Of a stretch of 64,000 bases of DNA, positions 25,863 to 36,020 are shown in pieces (positions within the stretch are counted from its first letter, which is position 1; each line of letters starts with the position of its first letter). The position numbers were made by a program, and so were the translations under genes. The notes under the pieces were generated by a model that saw only the letters and a program-made list of their open reading frames with translations, did no database searches and was not told the DNA's origin. Origin of the DNA: Triglochin maritima (lineage: Eukaryota; Streptophyta; Magnoliopsida; Alismatales; Juncaginaceae); NCBI GenBank assembly GCA_963682175.1, contig OY821786.1, forward strand, positions 24,264,501 to 24,328,500, given 5' to 3'.

Positions 25863-28800
25863 TTGTTTTTCATTCTCTTATTGTCCCGCGCTCTCTCCTT
25901 CTCACTCCTCTCTCTGATTCTCCCTTCTATCTTCTCTCTCCTTATCCTTCACTCTTCGTCTTCAATCTCCTTCCCTCTCTCTCCTTCTCCTCTACTTCAA
26001 TACCTCTCCTTCCCTTTCCCTTTTTCCTTCTCCTTCTCTCTCTTCTTCCTGTCTCTCTCTCTCCCTCGCTTGCCTTCTCCTCTTGCTTCTCTCCCTCCCT
26101 CTCCTTCTCCTTCCCATCTCCGCTCTTCTCCCCCTCTCCGTCTCCTCCTCTCTCCGTCTTCCTCCTTCCCCCTCCATCTCCCTCTACTTCTCTCTCCTTG
26201 TCCATCTCTCTCCCCCTCCTCTCTCACTCTGTCGTACTCTCTCGCTCTCCTCCTTCTTCTCCCCTCTTTCCTCCTCCTCTATCTCTCCTCTCTTCGTCTC
26301 CTTCTCCTTCTCGCTCTCATCCCCTCCCACTCCCATTGTCCTTCTCTCTCCCTCTCCTATCCACTCTCCCCTTCTCCTTCTCTCTGCGTGCCCTTATTCT
26401 TCTCTCCGTCGTTCTCCTTCTCTCTCCTTGTCCTCTCTCTTGTTCTCCTTCTCATCTCCTTCTTCTTCTCCTCCTCCTCCTCTCTCCTTCTTCTCCCTCC
26501 TCCTCCTCTTCCTCCTCTCTCTCCTTCTCTTTCTCTCATCCCTCTCCTTCTCCTTCGCTTGTCCTTCTCTCTCCTCCTCCCTCTTCTTTTCCTCTCCGTC
26601 ACCTTCACTCTCTCTCACTCCTCTCGTTCTCCTTCCCTCTCCCCCTTCTCCGTCTCTCTATTCCTCTCTCTCCTTACCTTTTATCTCTACTTCTCCTTCT
26701 CCCTCCCTCTTTCCTTCTCTCCTTCCCTTCCAGTCCCCTCTTCCTTCTCTCTCTCCTTCTCCATCTAGCTCACTTACCGACTCCCTCACTCTTTCTCCCC
26801 CTCTCCTTCTCTTTCTCTCTCTCCTTTTCCTTCATTCACAGTCTCCTTCTCTCTCCTCTCTCTACTTCTCGCTCTAATTCACTCTCTCCCCTTCTCCGTT
26901 TCACTCCCTCCTTATCTCTCCCTCTCTCTCCTTCTCTATTGTTCTCTCTACTTCTCCATCTCTCCTTGCCCTTCTCACTCCCTCCCCCTCTGTCCACCTC
27001 TCCTCTCTCTCCTTCTCCTTCTACGTCTCTCCATCTCTCCCTCTCTCCTTGTTTCCCCATTTCCTTCTCTCTCGTCCTACACTCTCCTTCTCTCTCCCCA
27101 CTCCTTCTCCTTGTTTTTCACTCTCTTATTGTCCCGCGCTCTCTCCTTCTCACTCCTCTCTCTGATTCTCCCTTCTATCTTCTCTCTCCTTATCCTTCAC
27201 TCTTCGTCTTCAATCTCCTTCCCTCTCTCTCCTTCTCCTCTACTTCAATACCTCTCCTTCCCTTTCCCTTTTTCCTTCTCCTTCTCTCTCTTCTTCCTGT
27301 CTCTCTCTCTCCCTCGCTTGCTTTCTCCTCTTGCTTCTCTCCCTCCCTCTCCTTCTCCTTCCCATCTCCGCTCTTCTCCCCCTCTCCGTCTCCTCCTCTC
27401 TCCGTCTTCCTCCTTCCCCCTCCATCTCCCTCTACTTCTCTCTCCTTGTCCATCTCTCTCCCCCTCCTCTCTCACTCTGTCGTACTCTCTCGCTCTCCTC
27501 CTTCTTCTCCCCTCTTTCCTCCTCCTCTATCTCTCCTCTCTTCGTCTCCTTCTCCTTCTCGCTCTCCTCCCCTCCCACTCCCATTGTCCTTCTCTCTCCC
27601 TCTCCTATCCACTCTCCCCTTCTCCTTCTCTCTGCGTGCCCTTATTCTTCTCTCCGTCGTTCTCCTTCTCTCTCCTTGTCCTCTCTCTTGTTCTCCTTCT
27701 CATCTCCTTCTTCTTCTCCTCCTCCTCTCTCCTTCTTCTCCCTCCTCCTCCTCTTCCTCCTCTCTCTCCTTCTCTTTCTCTCATCCCTCTCCTTCTCCTT
27801 CGCTTGTCCTTCTCTCTCCTCCTCCCTCTTATTTTCCTCTCCGTCACCTTCACTCTCTCTCACTCCTCTCGTTCTCCTTCCCTCTCCCCCTTCTCCGTCT
27901 CTCTATTCCTCTCTCTCCTTACCTTTTATCTCTACTTCTCCTACTCCCTCCCTCTTTCCTTCTCTCCTTCCCTTCCAGTCCCCTCTTCCTTCTCTCTCTC
28001 CTTCTCCATCTAGCTCACTTACCGACTCCCTCACTCTTTCTCCCCCTCTCCTTCTCTTTCTCTCTCTCCTTTTCCTTCATTCACAGTCTCCTTCTCTCTC
28101 CTCTCTCTACTTCTGGCTCTAATTCACTCTCTCTCCTTCTCCGTTTCACTCCCTCCTTATCTCTCCCTCTCTCCCCTTCTCTATTGTTCTCTCTACTTCT
28201 CCATCTCTCCTTGCCCTTCTCACTCCCTCCCCCTCTGTCCACCTCTCCTCTCTCTACTTCTCCTTCTACCTCTCTCCATCTCTCCCTCTCTCCTTGTTTT
28301 CCCATTTCCTTCTCTCTCGTCCTACACTCTCCTTCTCTCTCCCCACTCCTTCTCCTTGTTTTTCACTCTCTTATTGACCCGCGCTCTCTCCTTCTCACTC
28401 CTCTCTCTGATTCTCCCATCTATCTTCTCTCTCCTTATCCTTCACTCTTCGTCTTCAATCTCCTTCCCTCTCTCTCCTTCTCCTCTACTTCAATACCTCT
28501 CCTTCCCTTTCCCTTTTTCCTTCTCCTTCTCTCTCTTCTTCCTGTCTCTCTCTCCCTCGCTTGCCTTCTCCTCTTGCTTCTCTCCCTCCCTCTCCTTCTC
28601 CTTCCCATCTCCGCTCTTCTCCCCCTCTCCGTCTCCTCCTCTCTCCGTCTTCCTCCTTCCCCCTCCATCTCCCTCTACTTCTCTCTCCTTGTCCATCTCT
28701 CTCCCCCTCCTCTCTCACTCTGTCGTACTCTCTCGCTCTCCTCCTTCTTCTCCCCTCTTTCCTCCTCCTCTATCTCTCCTCTCTTCGTCTCCTTCTCCTT

Positions 28801-31800
28801 CTCGCTCTCATCCCCTCCCACTCCCATTGTCCTTCTCTCTCCCTCTCCTATCCACTCTCCCCTTCTCCTTCTCTCTGCGTGCCCTTATTCTTCTCTCCGT
28901 CGTTCTCCTTCTCTCTCCTTGTCCTCTCTCTTGTTCTCCTTCTCATCTCCTTCTTCTTCTCCTCCTCCTCCTCTCTCCTTCTTCTCCCTCCTCCTCCTCT
29001 TCCTCCTCTCTCTCCTTCTCTTTCTCTCATCCCTCTCCTTCTCCTTCGCTTGACCTTCTCTCTCCTCCTCCCTCTTCTTTTCCTCTCCGTCACCTTCACT
29101 CTCTCTCACTCCTCTCGTTCTCCTTCCCTCTCCCCCTTCTCCGTCTCTCTATTCCTCTCTCTCCTTACCTTTTATCTCTACTTCTCCTTCTCCCTCCCTC
29201 TTTCCTTCTCTCCTTCCCTTCCAGTCCCCTCTTCCTTCTCTCTCTCCTTCTCCATCTAGCTAACTTACCGACTCGCTCACTCTTTCTCCCCCTCTCCTTC
29301 TCTTTCTCTCTCTCCTTTTCCTTCATTCACAGTCTCCTTCTCTCTCCTCTCTCTACTTCTCGCTCTAATTCACTCTCTCCCCTTCTCCGTTTCACTCCCT
29401 CCTTATCTCTCCCTCTCTCTCCTTCTCTATTGTTCTCTCTACTTCTCCATCTCTCCTTGCCCTTCTCACTCCCTCCCCCTCTGTCCACCTCTCCTCTCTC
29501 TCCTTCTCCTTCTACCTCTCTCCATCTCTCCCTCTCTCCTTGTTTCCCCATTTCCTTCTCTCTCGTCCTACACTCTCCTTCTCTCTCCCCACTCCTTCTC
29601 CTTGTTTTTCACTCTCTTATTGTCCCGCGCTCTCTCCTTCTCACTCCTCTCTCTGATTCTCCCTTCTATCTTCTATCTTCTCTCTCCTTATCCTTCACTC
29701 TTCGTCTTCAATCTCCTTCCCTCTCTCCTTCTCCTCTACTTCAATACCTATCCTTCCCTTTCCCTTTTTCCTTCTCCTTCTCTCTCTTCTTCCTGTCTCT
29801 CTCTCTCCCTCGCTTGCCTTCTCCTCTTGCTTCTCTCCCTCCCTCTCCTTCTCCTTCCCATCTCCGCTCTTCTCCCCCTCTCCGTCTCCTCCTCTCTCCG
29901 TCTTCCTCCTCCCCCCTCCATCTCCCTCTACTTCTCTCTCCTTGTCCATCTCTCTCCCCCTCCTCTCTCACTCTGTCGTACTCTCTCGCTCTCCTCCTTC
30001 TTCTCCCCTCTTTCCTCCTCCTCTATCTCTCCTCTCTTCGTCTCCTTCTCCTTCTCGCTCTCCTCCCCTCCCACTCCCATTGTCCTTCTCTCTCCCTCTC
30101 CTATCCACTCTCCCCTTCTCCTTCTCTCTGCGTGCCCTTATTCTTCTCTCCGTCGTTCTCCTTCTCTCTCCTTGTCCTCTCTCTTGTTCTCCTTCTCATC
30201 TCCTTCTTCTTCTCCTCCTCCTCCTCTCTCCTTCTTCTCCCTCCTCCTCCTCTTCCTCCTCTCTCTCCTTCTCTTTCTCTCATCCCTCTCCTTCTCCTTC
30301 GCTTGTCCTTCTCTCTCCTCCTCCCTCTTCTTTTCCTCTCCGTCACCTTCACTCTCTCTCACTCCTCTCGTTCTCCTTCCCTCTCCCCCTTCTCCGTCTC
30401 TCTATTCCTCTCTCTCCTTACCTTTTATCTCTACTTCTCCTTCTCCCTCCCTCTTTCCTTCTCTCCTTCCCTTCCAGTCCCCTCTTCCTTCTCTCTCTCC
30501 TTCTCCATCTAGCTCACTTACCGACTCCCTCACTCTTTCTCCCCCTCTCCTTCTCTTTCTCTCTCTCCTTTTCCTTCATTCACAGTCTCCTTCTCTCTCC
30601 TCTCTCTACTTCTCGCTCTAATTCACTCTCTCCCCTTCTCCGTTTCACTCCCTCCTTATCTCTCCCTCTCTCTCCTTCTCTATTGTTCTCTCTACTTCTC
30701 CATCTCTCCTTGCCCTTCTCACTCCCTCCCCCTCTGTCCACCTCTCCTCTCTCTCCTTCTCCTTCTACCTCTCTCCATCTCTCCCTCTCTCCTTGTTTCC
30801 CCATTTCCTTCTCTCTCGTCCTACACTCTCCTTCTATCTCCCCACTCCTTCTCCTTGTTTTTCACTCTCTTATTGTCCCGCGCTCTCTCCTTCTCACTCC
30901 TCTCTCTGATTCTCCCTTCTATCTTCTATCTTCTCTCTCCTTATCCTTCACTCTTCGTCTTCAATCTCCTTCCCTCTCTCTCCTTCTCCTCTACTTCAAT
31001 ACCTCTCCTTCCCTTTCCCTTTTTCCTTCTCCTTCTCTCTCTTCTTCCTGTCTCTCTCTCTCCCTCGCTTGCCTTCTCCTCTTGCTTCTCTCCCTCCCTC
31101 TCCTTCTCCTTCCCATCTCCGCTCTTCTCCCCCTCTCCGTCTCCTCCTCTCTCCGTCATCCTCCTTCCCCCTCCATCTCCCTCTACTTCTCTCTCCTTGT
31201 CCATCTCTCCCCCCCTCCTCTCTCACTCTGCCATACTCTCTCGCTCTCCTCCTTCTTCTCCCCTCTTTCCTCCTCCTCTATCTCTCCTCTCTTCGTCTCC
31301 TTCTCCTTCTCGCTCTCCTCCCCTCCCACTCCCATTGTCCTTCTCTCTCCCTCCCCTATCCACTCTCCCCTTCTCCTTCTCTCTGCGTGCCCTTATTCTT
31401 CTCTCCGTCGTTCTCCTTCTCTCGCCTTGTCCTCTCTCTTGTTCTCCTTCTCATCTCCTTCTTCTTCTCCTCCTCCTCCTCTCTCCTTCTTCTCCCTCCT
31501 CCTCCTCTTCCTCCTCTCTCTCCTTCTCTTGCTCTCATCCCTCTCCTTCTCCTTCGCTTGTCCTTCTCTCTCCTCCTCCCTCTTCTTTTCCTCTCCGTCA
31601 CCTTCACTCTCTCTCACTCCTCTCGTTCTCCTTCCCTCTCCACCTTCTCCGTCTCTCTATTCCTCTCTCTCCTTACCTTTTATCTCTACTTCTCCTTCTG
31701 CCTCCCTCTTTCCTTCTCTCCTTCCCTTCCAGTCCCCTCTTCCTTCTCTCTCTCCTTCTCCATCTAGCTCACTTACCGACTCTCTCACTCTTTCTCCCCC

Positions 31801-32109
31801 TCTCCTTCTCTTTCTCTCTCTCCTTTTCCTTCATTCACAGTCTCCTTCGCTCTCCTCTCTCTACTTCTCGCTCTAATTCACTCTCTCCCCTTCTCCGTTT
31901 CACTCCCTCCTTATCTCTCCCTCTCTCTCCTTCTCTATTGTTCTCTCTACTTCTCCATCTCTCCTTGCCCTTCTCACTCCCTCCCCCTCTGTCCACCTCT
32001 CCTCTCTCTCCTTCTCCTTCTACCTCTCTCCATCTCTCTCTCTCTCTTTGTTTCCCCATTTCCTTCTCTCTCGTCCTACACTCTCCTTCTCTCTCCCCAC
32101 TCCTTCTCC

Positions 32110-32896
32110 TTGTTTTTCACTCTCTTATTGTCCCGCGCTCTCTCCTTCTCACTCCTCTCTCTGATTCTCCCTTCTATCTTCTATCTTCTCTCTCCTTATC
32201 CTTCACTCTTCGTCTTCAATCTCCTTCCCTCTCTCTCCTTCTCCTCTACTTCAATACCTCTCCTTCCCTTTTTCCTTCTCCTTCTCTCTCTTCTTCCTGT
32301 GTCTCTCTCCCTCGCTTGCCTTCTCCTCTTGCTTCTCTCCCGCCCTCTCCTTCTCCTTCCCATCTCCGCTCTTCTCCCCCTCTCCGTCTCCTCCTCTCTC
32401 CGTCTTCCTCCTTCCCCCTCCATCTCCCTCTACTTCTCTCTCCTTGTCCATATCTCTCCCCCTCCTCTCTCACTCTGTCGTACTCTCTCGCTCTCCTCCT
32501 TCTTCTCCCCTCTTTCCTCCTCCTCTATCTCTCCTCTCTTCGTCTCCTTCTCCTTCTCGCTCTCCTCTCCTCCCCTCCCACTCCCATTGTCCTTCTCTTT
32601 CCCTCTCCTATCCACTCTCCCCTTCTCCTTCTCTCTGCGTGCCCTTATTCTTCTCTCTGTCGTTCTCCTTCTCTCTCCTTGTCCTCTCTCTTGTTCTCCT
32701 TCTCATCTCCTTCTTCTTCTCCTCCTCCTCCTCTCTCCTTCTTCTCCCTCCTCCTCCTCTTCCTCCTCTCTCTCCTTCTCTTTCTCTCATCCCTCTCCTT
32801 CTCCTTCTACCTCTCTCCATCTCTCCCTCTCTCATTGTTTCCCCATTTCCTTCTCTCTCGTCCTACACTCTCCTTCTCTCTCCCCACTCCTTCTCC
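32110..32896 (+). repeat. Internally deleted satellite unit (787 bp)
   Basis: About 465 bp of the standard unit is missing. The join lies in CTCTCCTTCTCCTTC at 32793-32807. In a full unit this 15-mer occurs both before GCTTGTCC and before TACCTCTC; here the left flank of the first is joined to the right flank of the second. This is the product expected from recombination or slippage between short repeats inside one unit. The same junction is present near 40126, so the deletion was copied with the 2036-bp higher-order repeat. Confidence 0.88.
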
Positions 32897-34145
32897 TTGT
32901 TTTTCACTCTCTTATTGTCCCGCGCTCTCTCCTTCTCACTCCTCTCTCTGATTCTCCCTTCTATCTTCTATCTTCCCTCTCCTTATCCTTCACTCTTCGT
33001 CTTCAATCTCCTTCCCTCTCTCTCCTTCTCCTCTACTTCAATACCTCTCCTTCCCTTTCCCTTTCCCTTTTTCCTTATCCTTCTCTCTCTTCTTCCTGTC
33101 TCTCTCTCTCCCTCGCTTGCCTTCTCCTCTTGCTTCTCTCCCTCCCTCTCCTTCTCCTTCCCATCTCCGCTCTTCTCCCCCTCTCCGTCTCCTCCTCTCT
33201 CCGTCTTCCTCCTTCCCCCTCCATCTCCCTCTACTTCTCTCTCCTTGTCCATCTCTCTCCCCCTCCTCTCTCACTCTGTCGTACTCTCTCGCTCTCCTCC
33301 TTCTTCTCCCCTCTTTCCTCCTCCTCTATCTCTCCTCTCTTCGTCTCCTTCTCGCTCTCCTCCCCTCCCACTCCCATTGTCCTTCTCTCTCCCTCCCCTA
33401 TCCACTCTCCCCTTCTCCTTCTCTCTGCGTGTCCTTATTCTTCTCTCCGTCGTTCTCCTTCTCTCTCCTTGTCCTCTCTCTTGTTCTCCTTCTCATCTCC
33501 TTCTTCTTCTCCTCCTCCTCCCTCCTTCTCCCTCCTCCTCCTCTTCCTCCTCTCTCTCCTTCTCTTTCTCTCATCCCTCTCCTTCTCCTTCGCTTGTCCT
33601 TCTCTCTCCTCCTCCCTCTTCTTTTCCTCTCCGTCACCTTCACTCTCTCTCACTCCTCTCGTTCTCCTTCCCTCTCCCCCTTCTCCGTCTCTCTATTCCT
33701 CTCTCTCCTTACCTTTTATCTCTACTTCTCCTTCTGCCTCCCTCTTTCCTTCTCTCCTTCCCTTCCAGTCCCCTCTTCCTTCTCTCTCTCCTTCTCCATC
33801 TAGCTCACTTACCGACTCCCTCACTCTTTCTCCCCCTCTCCTTCTCTTTCTCTCTCTCCTTTTCCTTCATTCACAGTCTCCTTCGCTCTCCTCTCTCTAC
33901 TTCTCGCTCTAATTCACTCTCTCCCCTTCTCCGTTTCACTCCCTCCTTATCTCTCCCTCTCTCTCCTTCTCTATTGTTCTCTCTACTTCTCCATCTCTCC
34001 TTGCCCTTCTCACTCCCTCCCCCTCTGTCCACCTCTCCTCTCTCTCCTTCTCCTTCTACCTCTCTCCATCTCTCTCTCTCTCCTTGTTTCCCCATTTCCT
34101 TCTCTCTCGTCCTACACTCTCCTTCTCTCTCCCCACTCCTTCTCC
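32110..34145 (+). repeat. Higher-order repeat of 2036 bp (truncated plus full unit), copy 1
   Basis: A 787-bp unit (32110-32896) is followed by a 1249-bp unit (32897-34145). The same pair recurs from 34146, where it is split by the LTR retrotransposon. The parts 34146-34492 and 39783-40222 add up to exactly 787 bp once one copy of the target duplication is removed. Shared private marks include TGTGTCTCTCTCCCTCGC and CTCTCCCGCCC in both short units, and an extra CCCTTT in the following full units (near 33060 and 40385). This copy keeps the uninterrupted version of the LTR insertion site at 32452-32456. Confidence 0.85.
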
Positions 34146-34487
34146 TTGTTTTTCACTCTCTTATTGTCCCGCGCTCTCTCCTTCTCACTCCTCTCTCTGA
34201 TTCTCCCTTCTATCTTCTATCTTCTCTCTCCTTATCCTTCACTCTTCGTCTTCAATCTCCTTCCCTCTCTCTCCTTCTCCTCTACTTCAATACCTCTCCT
34301 TCCCTTTTTCCTTCTCCTTCTCTCTCTTCTTCCTGTGTCTCTCTCCCTCGCTTGCCTTCTCCTCTTGCTTCTCTCCCGCCCTCTCCTTCTCCTTCCCATC
34401 TCCGCTCTTCTCCCCCTCTCCGTCTCCTCCTCTCTCCGTCTTCCTCCTTCCCCCTCCATCTCCCTCTACTTCTCTCTCCTTGTCCAT

Positions 34488-34492
34488 ATCTC
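34488..34492. repeat. Target site duplication, left copy
   Basis: ATCTC directly precedes the TG of the 5' LTR and recurs at 39778-39782 after the CA of the 3' LTR. Five bases is the usual duplication for copia-type integrases. The unoccupied paralogous site at 32452-32456 has a single ATCTC. Confidence 0.95.
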
Positions 34493-34870
34493 TGTTGGCT
34501 TTTTGGCCTTAATCTATGTTTTGATGATTTAATTAACCTAATCTTAATTATGATGATGTAGAGTAGCACACATATTGCATTGCATGTATATTGTATTGTG
34601 CTAACCTCTACAGGTGATCAAGACTCAAGAAAGAAGGAAATGAAGTCAAGACATGTAATTAAAGCTAAATCGAAGACATGTAATGTTGATTTATTTTGAG
34701 TCTTAGGAACATGTGTAAATTGAGCATACAAGAGTTAAAAACCAATCACATACACAATAGGTTCCCTATAGAAGTCACACACGAAATTTCACATTATTTG
34801 GACTTCAATAGATCACCCAAACTTAGACCGGAAAAACACAAAACCTGAACCCTAACTGTCTGCCCACATT

Positions 34871-35321
34871 CGGTCGACCGCAACATGCCGTTCGGTCGAC
34901 CGGATGATCAAGTTATCCAGTTTGTGTTTTCCTGCCTAGTTTCGGTCGACCGCACCACATCTTTCGGTCGACCGTTTTAACTTACTGTTCCGACCGTTAT
35001 TCTTGTCGTATATGCCCAACGGTCGTATTCGTATTAAAACTATATACACCTCCATATACTTAGCCAAACGGTCGAACCATGTGCCAAGTTCGGTCGACCG
35101 TTTAACCTTGTCAAAATCCCCTGCTATCGGTCAACACAATTTCGGTCGACCGATCCAATTTTCCCTCTACCGAAACGCTTGTTCGGTCGACCGGTAATCT
35201 TGTTTGGTCGACCGTTTTCTTAATTGACTTAAGTGTTCAGTCGACCGATTCATATTTCGGTCGACCGTATCCCTATCGAACCCAAGCGTTCGGTCGACCG
35301 TTGCACCTTTTCGGTCGACCG
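34871..35321. promoter_or_regulatory. Array of CGGTCGACCG palindromes in U3 of the 5' LTR
   Basis: Ten exact copies of the self-complementary decamer start at 34871, 34893, 34943, 34965, 35091, 35143, 35184, 35258, 35291 and 35312. One-base variants start at 35205 (TGGTCGACCG) and 35238 (CAGTCGACCG). Decayed half-sites lie at 34991, 35020, 35069 and 35128. Each exact copy has three CpGs. The cluster ends about 95 bp before the TATA box, the usual place for enhancer elements. Sireviruses are known to carry repeated palindromes here, but I do not recognise this core. A dimeric DNA-binding protein is the likely reader; that is inference. Confidence 0.85.
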
Positions 35322-35416
35322 TTTCTGGACAGATTTGCAGCCCGATTTTCTGCTTTGTGTTCTTTGCACAATATCCAACCAAATCTTGTCCCAACGGATC
35401 TATTCTCTCTAATGCT

Positions 35417-35424
35417 TATAAATA
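35417..35424 (+). promoter_or_regulatory. TATA box of the 5' LTR promoter
   Basis: TATAAATA in a purely regulatory context. Transcription should start about 25-35 bp downstream, near 35450, which would set the U3/R border. The same box is at 39226-39233 in the 3' LTR. Confidence 0.75.
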
Positions 35425-35615
35425 GAGTTGTAAAACACATTTTAACACAACTCTCCCACTACAAACTTGTCCCAAACTTTAGAGAGAATCCAAAACACTC
35501 AAAGCTTCAAACCTCACACACTTAGTGATCATTTCTTCATCCTACTCAAGTGTGCTCAAAGTTTAGAGAGTGTTGTTCCACTCAAGTTCTCAATTGTTGT
35601 AAAAGGAAGCAAGGA

Positions 35616-35836
35616 CTTCGGTGAAAGCCCGAAGTGTCCCTCTCGGATTGTGAGAGGAAGATTCCAAGCTCGGCGAGGGTTGTTCGCGAGTTTGACGGTT
35701 GTAAGGCGTTGTCTCCCGGCCCGGAACGGGGAGCGGATAGTGAAGTCGTAGGCGGAGCTCGGTGATCCGAGCGGAGCTTGCAAGAGAGGATTAGGACCCG
35801 GGTGGGGTGCCGAACCTCTATAAAAATCGACCCGAC
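35616..35836. other. CpG-rich leader segment in R/U5 of the 5' LTR
   Basis: About 22 CpG dinucleotides in 221 bp, in an element that is otherwise AT-rich. It lies downstream of the TATA box, so it would be in the transcribed leader. Sirevirus LTRs are known to have a CpG-rich stretch in this area. It is a likely target for CG methylation. An identical copy lies at 39425-39645. Confidence 0.65.
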
Positions 35837-35970
35837 TTCTTGTGGTTTGCATATTTCCTACACTTGCTTGTTTTGTTTTAAATTTCCGCTGCGCTTATCG
35901 ATTGCTTAAACAAGTAGGTGATTAGATTAAAAAGTGATTAGTGAACCCATAACCCACACGATCCTACATT

Positions 35971-35982
35971 TGGTATCAGAGC
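35971..35982 (+). other. Primer binding site (initiator methionine tRNA)
   Basis: TGGTATCAGAGC, two bases after the end of the 5' LTR. This is the standard plant copia primer site, complementary to the 3' part of initiator tRNA-Met. It fixes the LTR border and the element's orientation. Confidence 0.93.
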
Positions 35983-36020
35983 CTTGTTAGCTAAATTCTA
36001 TACTTAATCGTATTTTTAGC

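Larger units (their letters stand above)
1..34492 (+). repeat. Polypyrimidine satellite array, block 1 (about 1.25-kb units)
   Basis: Head-to-tail tandem array whose + strand is nearly all C and T. The landmark TTGTTTTTCA (one base changed in a few units) starts at 986, 2230, 3473, 4724, 5989, 7203, 8463, 9695, 10934, 12174, 13423, 14639, 15858, 17115, 18356, 19609, 20857, 22112, 23360, 24615, 25863, 27111, 28356, 29602, 30855, 32110, 32897 and 34146. Spacing is 1214-1265 bp except for one 787-bp unit. The window opens about 265 bases into a unit. The few purines sit at fixed places: a CCGCGC word after the landmark, TCTGATTC, GCGTGCCC, ATCTAGCTCAC, TTCATTCACAG and CTCTAATTC. Length differences lie mostly in CT runs and TCC/TTC tracts. 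I recognise no known satellite family. No + strand ATG was seen, so the long open frames in it are not credible genes. The array ends at the first base of the LTR element. Confidence 0.97.
34493..35968 (+). repeat. 5' long terminal repeat
   Basis: 1476 bp, beginning TGTTGGCTTTTTGG and ending ATCCTACA. By eye it is identical to 38302-39777 with a constant offset of 3809. U3 runs from 34493 to roughly 35450, just after the TATA box. It contains the palindrome cluster at 34871-35321. R and U5 follow and include a CpG-rich stretch. Small open frames in the LTR (for example 35003-35197, and the minus-strand frame at 35556-35852) have no recognisable product and recur in both LTRs only because the LTRs are copies. 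Confidence 0.96.

Noticed and set aside
23360..29053. Open frame of 1,897 codons on the + strand (and similar ones of 1,590, 1,215, 1,197 and 1,140 codons) made of Leu, Ser, Pro, Phe
   Set aside because: All lie in the satellite. Stop codons need purines, which are rare here, so long open frames arise by composition. They start at TTG or CTG-type codons; I found no ATG on this strand of the array. They switch frame with unit-length changes and end at the few fixed purine words.
1..34492. Regular repeats considered as a CRISPR array
   Set aside because: Units are 1.2 kb with no short repeat/unique spacer pattern, and the genome is a plant's.
35556..35852. Small open frames inside the LTRs (also 35003-35197, 35301-35525, 35467-35751 and their copies in the 3' LTR)
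   Set aside because: They lie in regulatory or leader DNA, match no product, and appear twice only because the LTRs are duplicates.
35971..35982. TGGTATCAGAGC considered as part of a tRNA gene
   Set aside because: It is only the 12-base complement of a tRNA 3' end next to an LTR; no cloverleaf can be formed around it.
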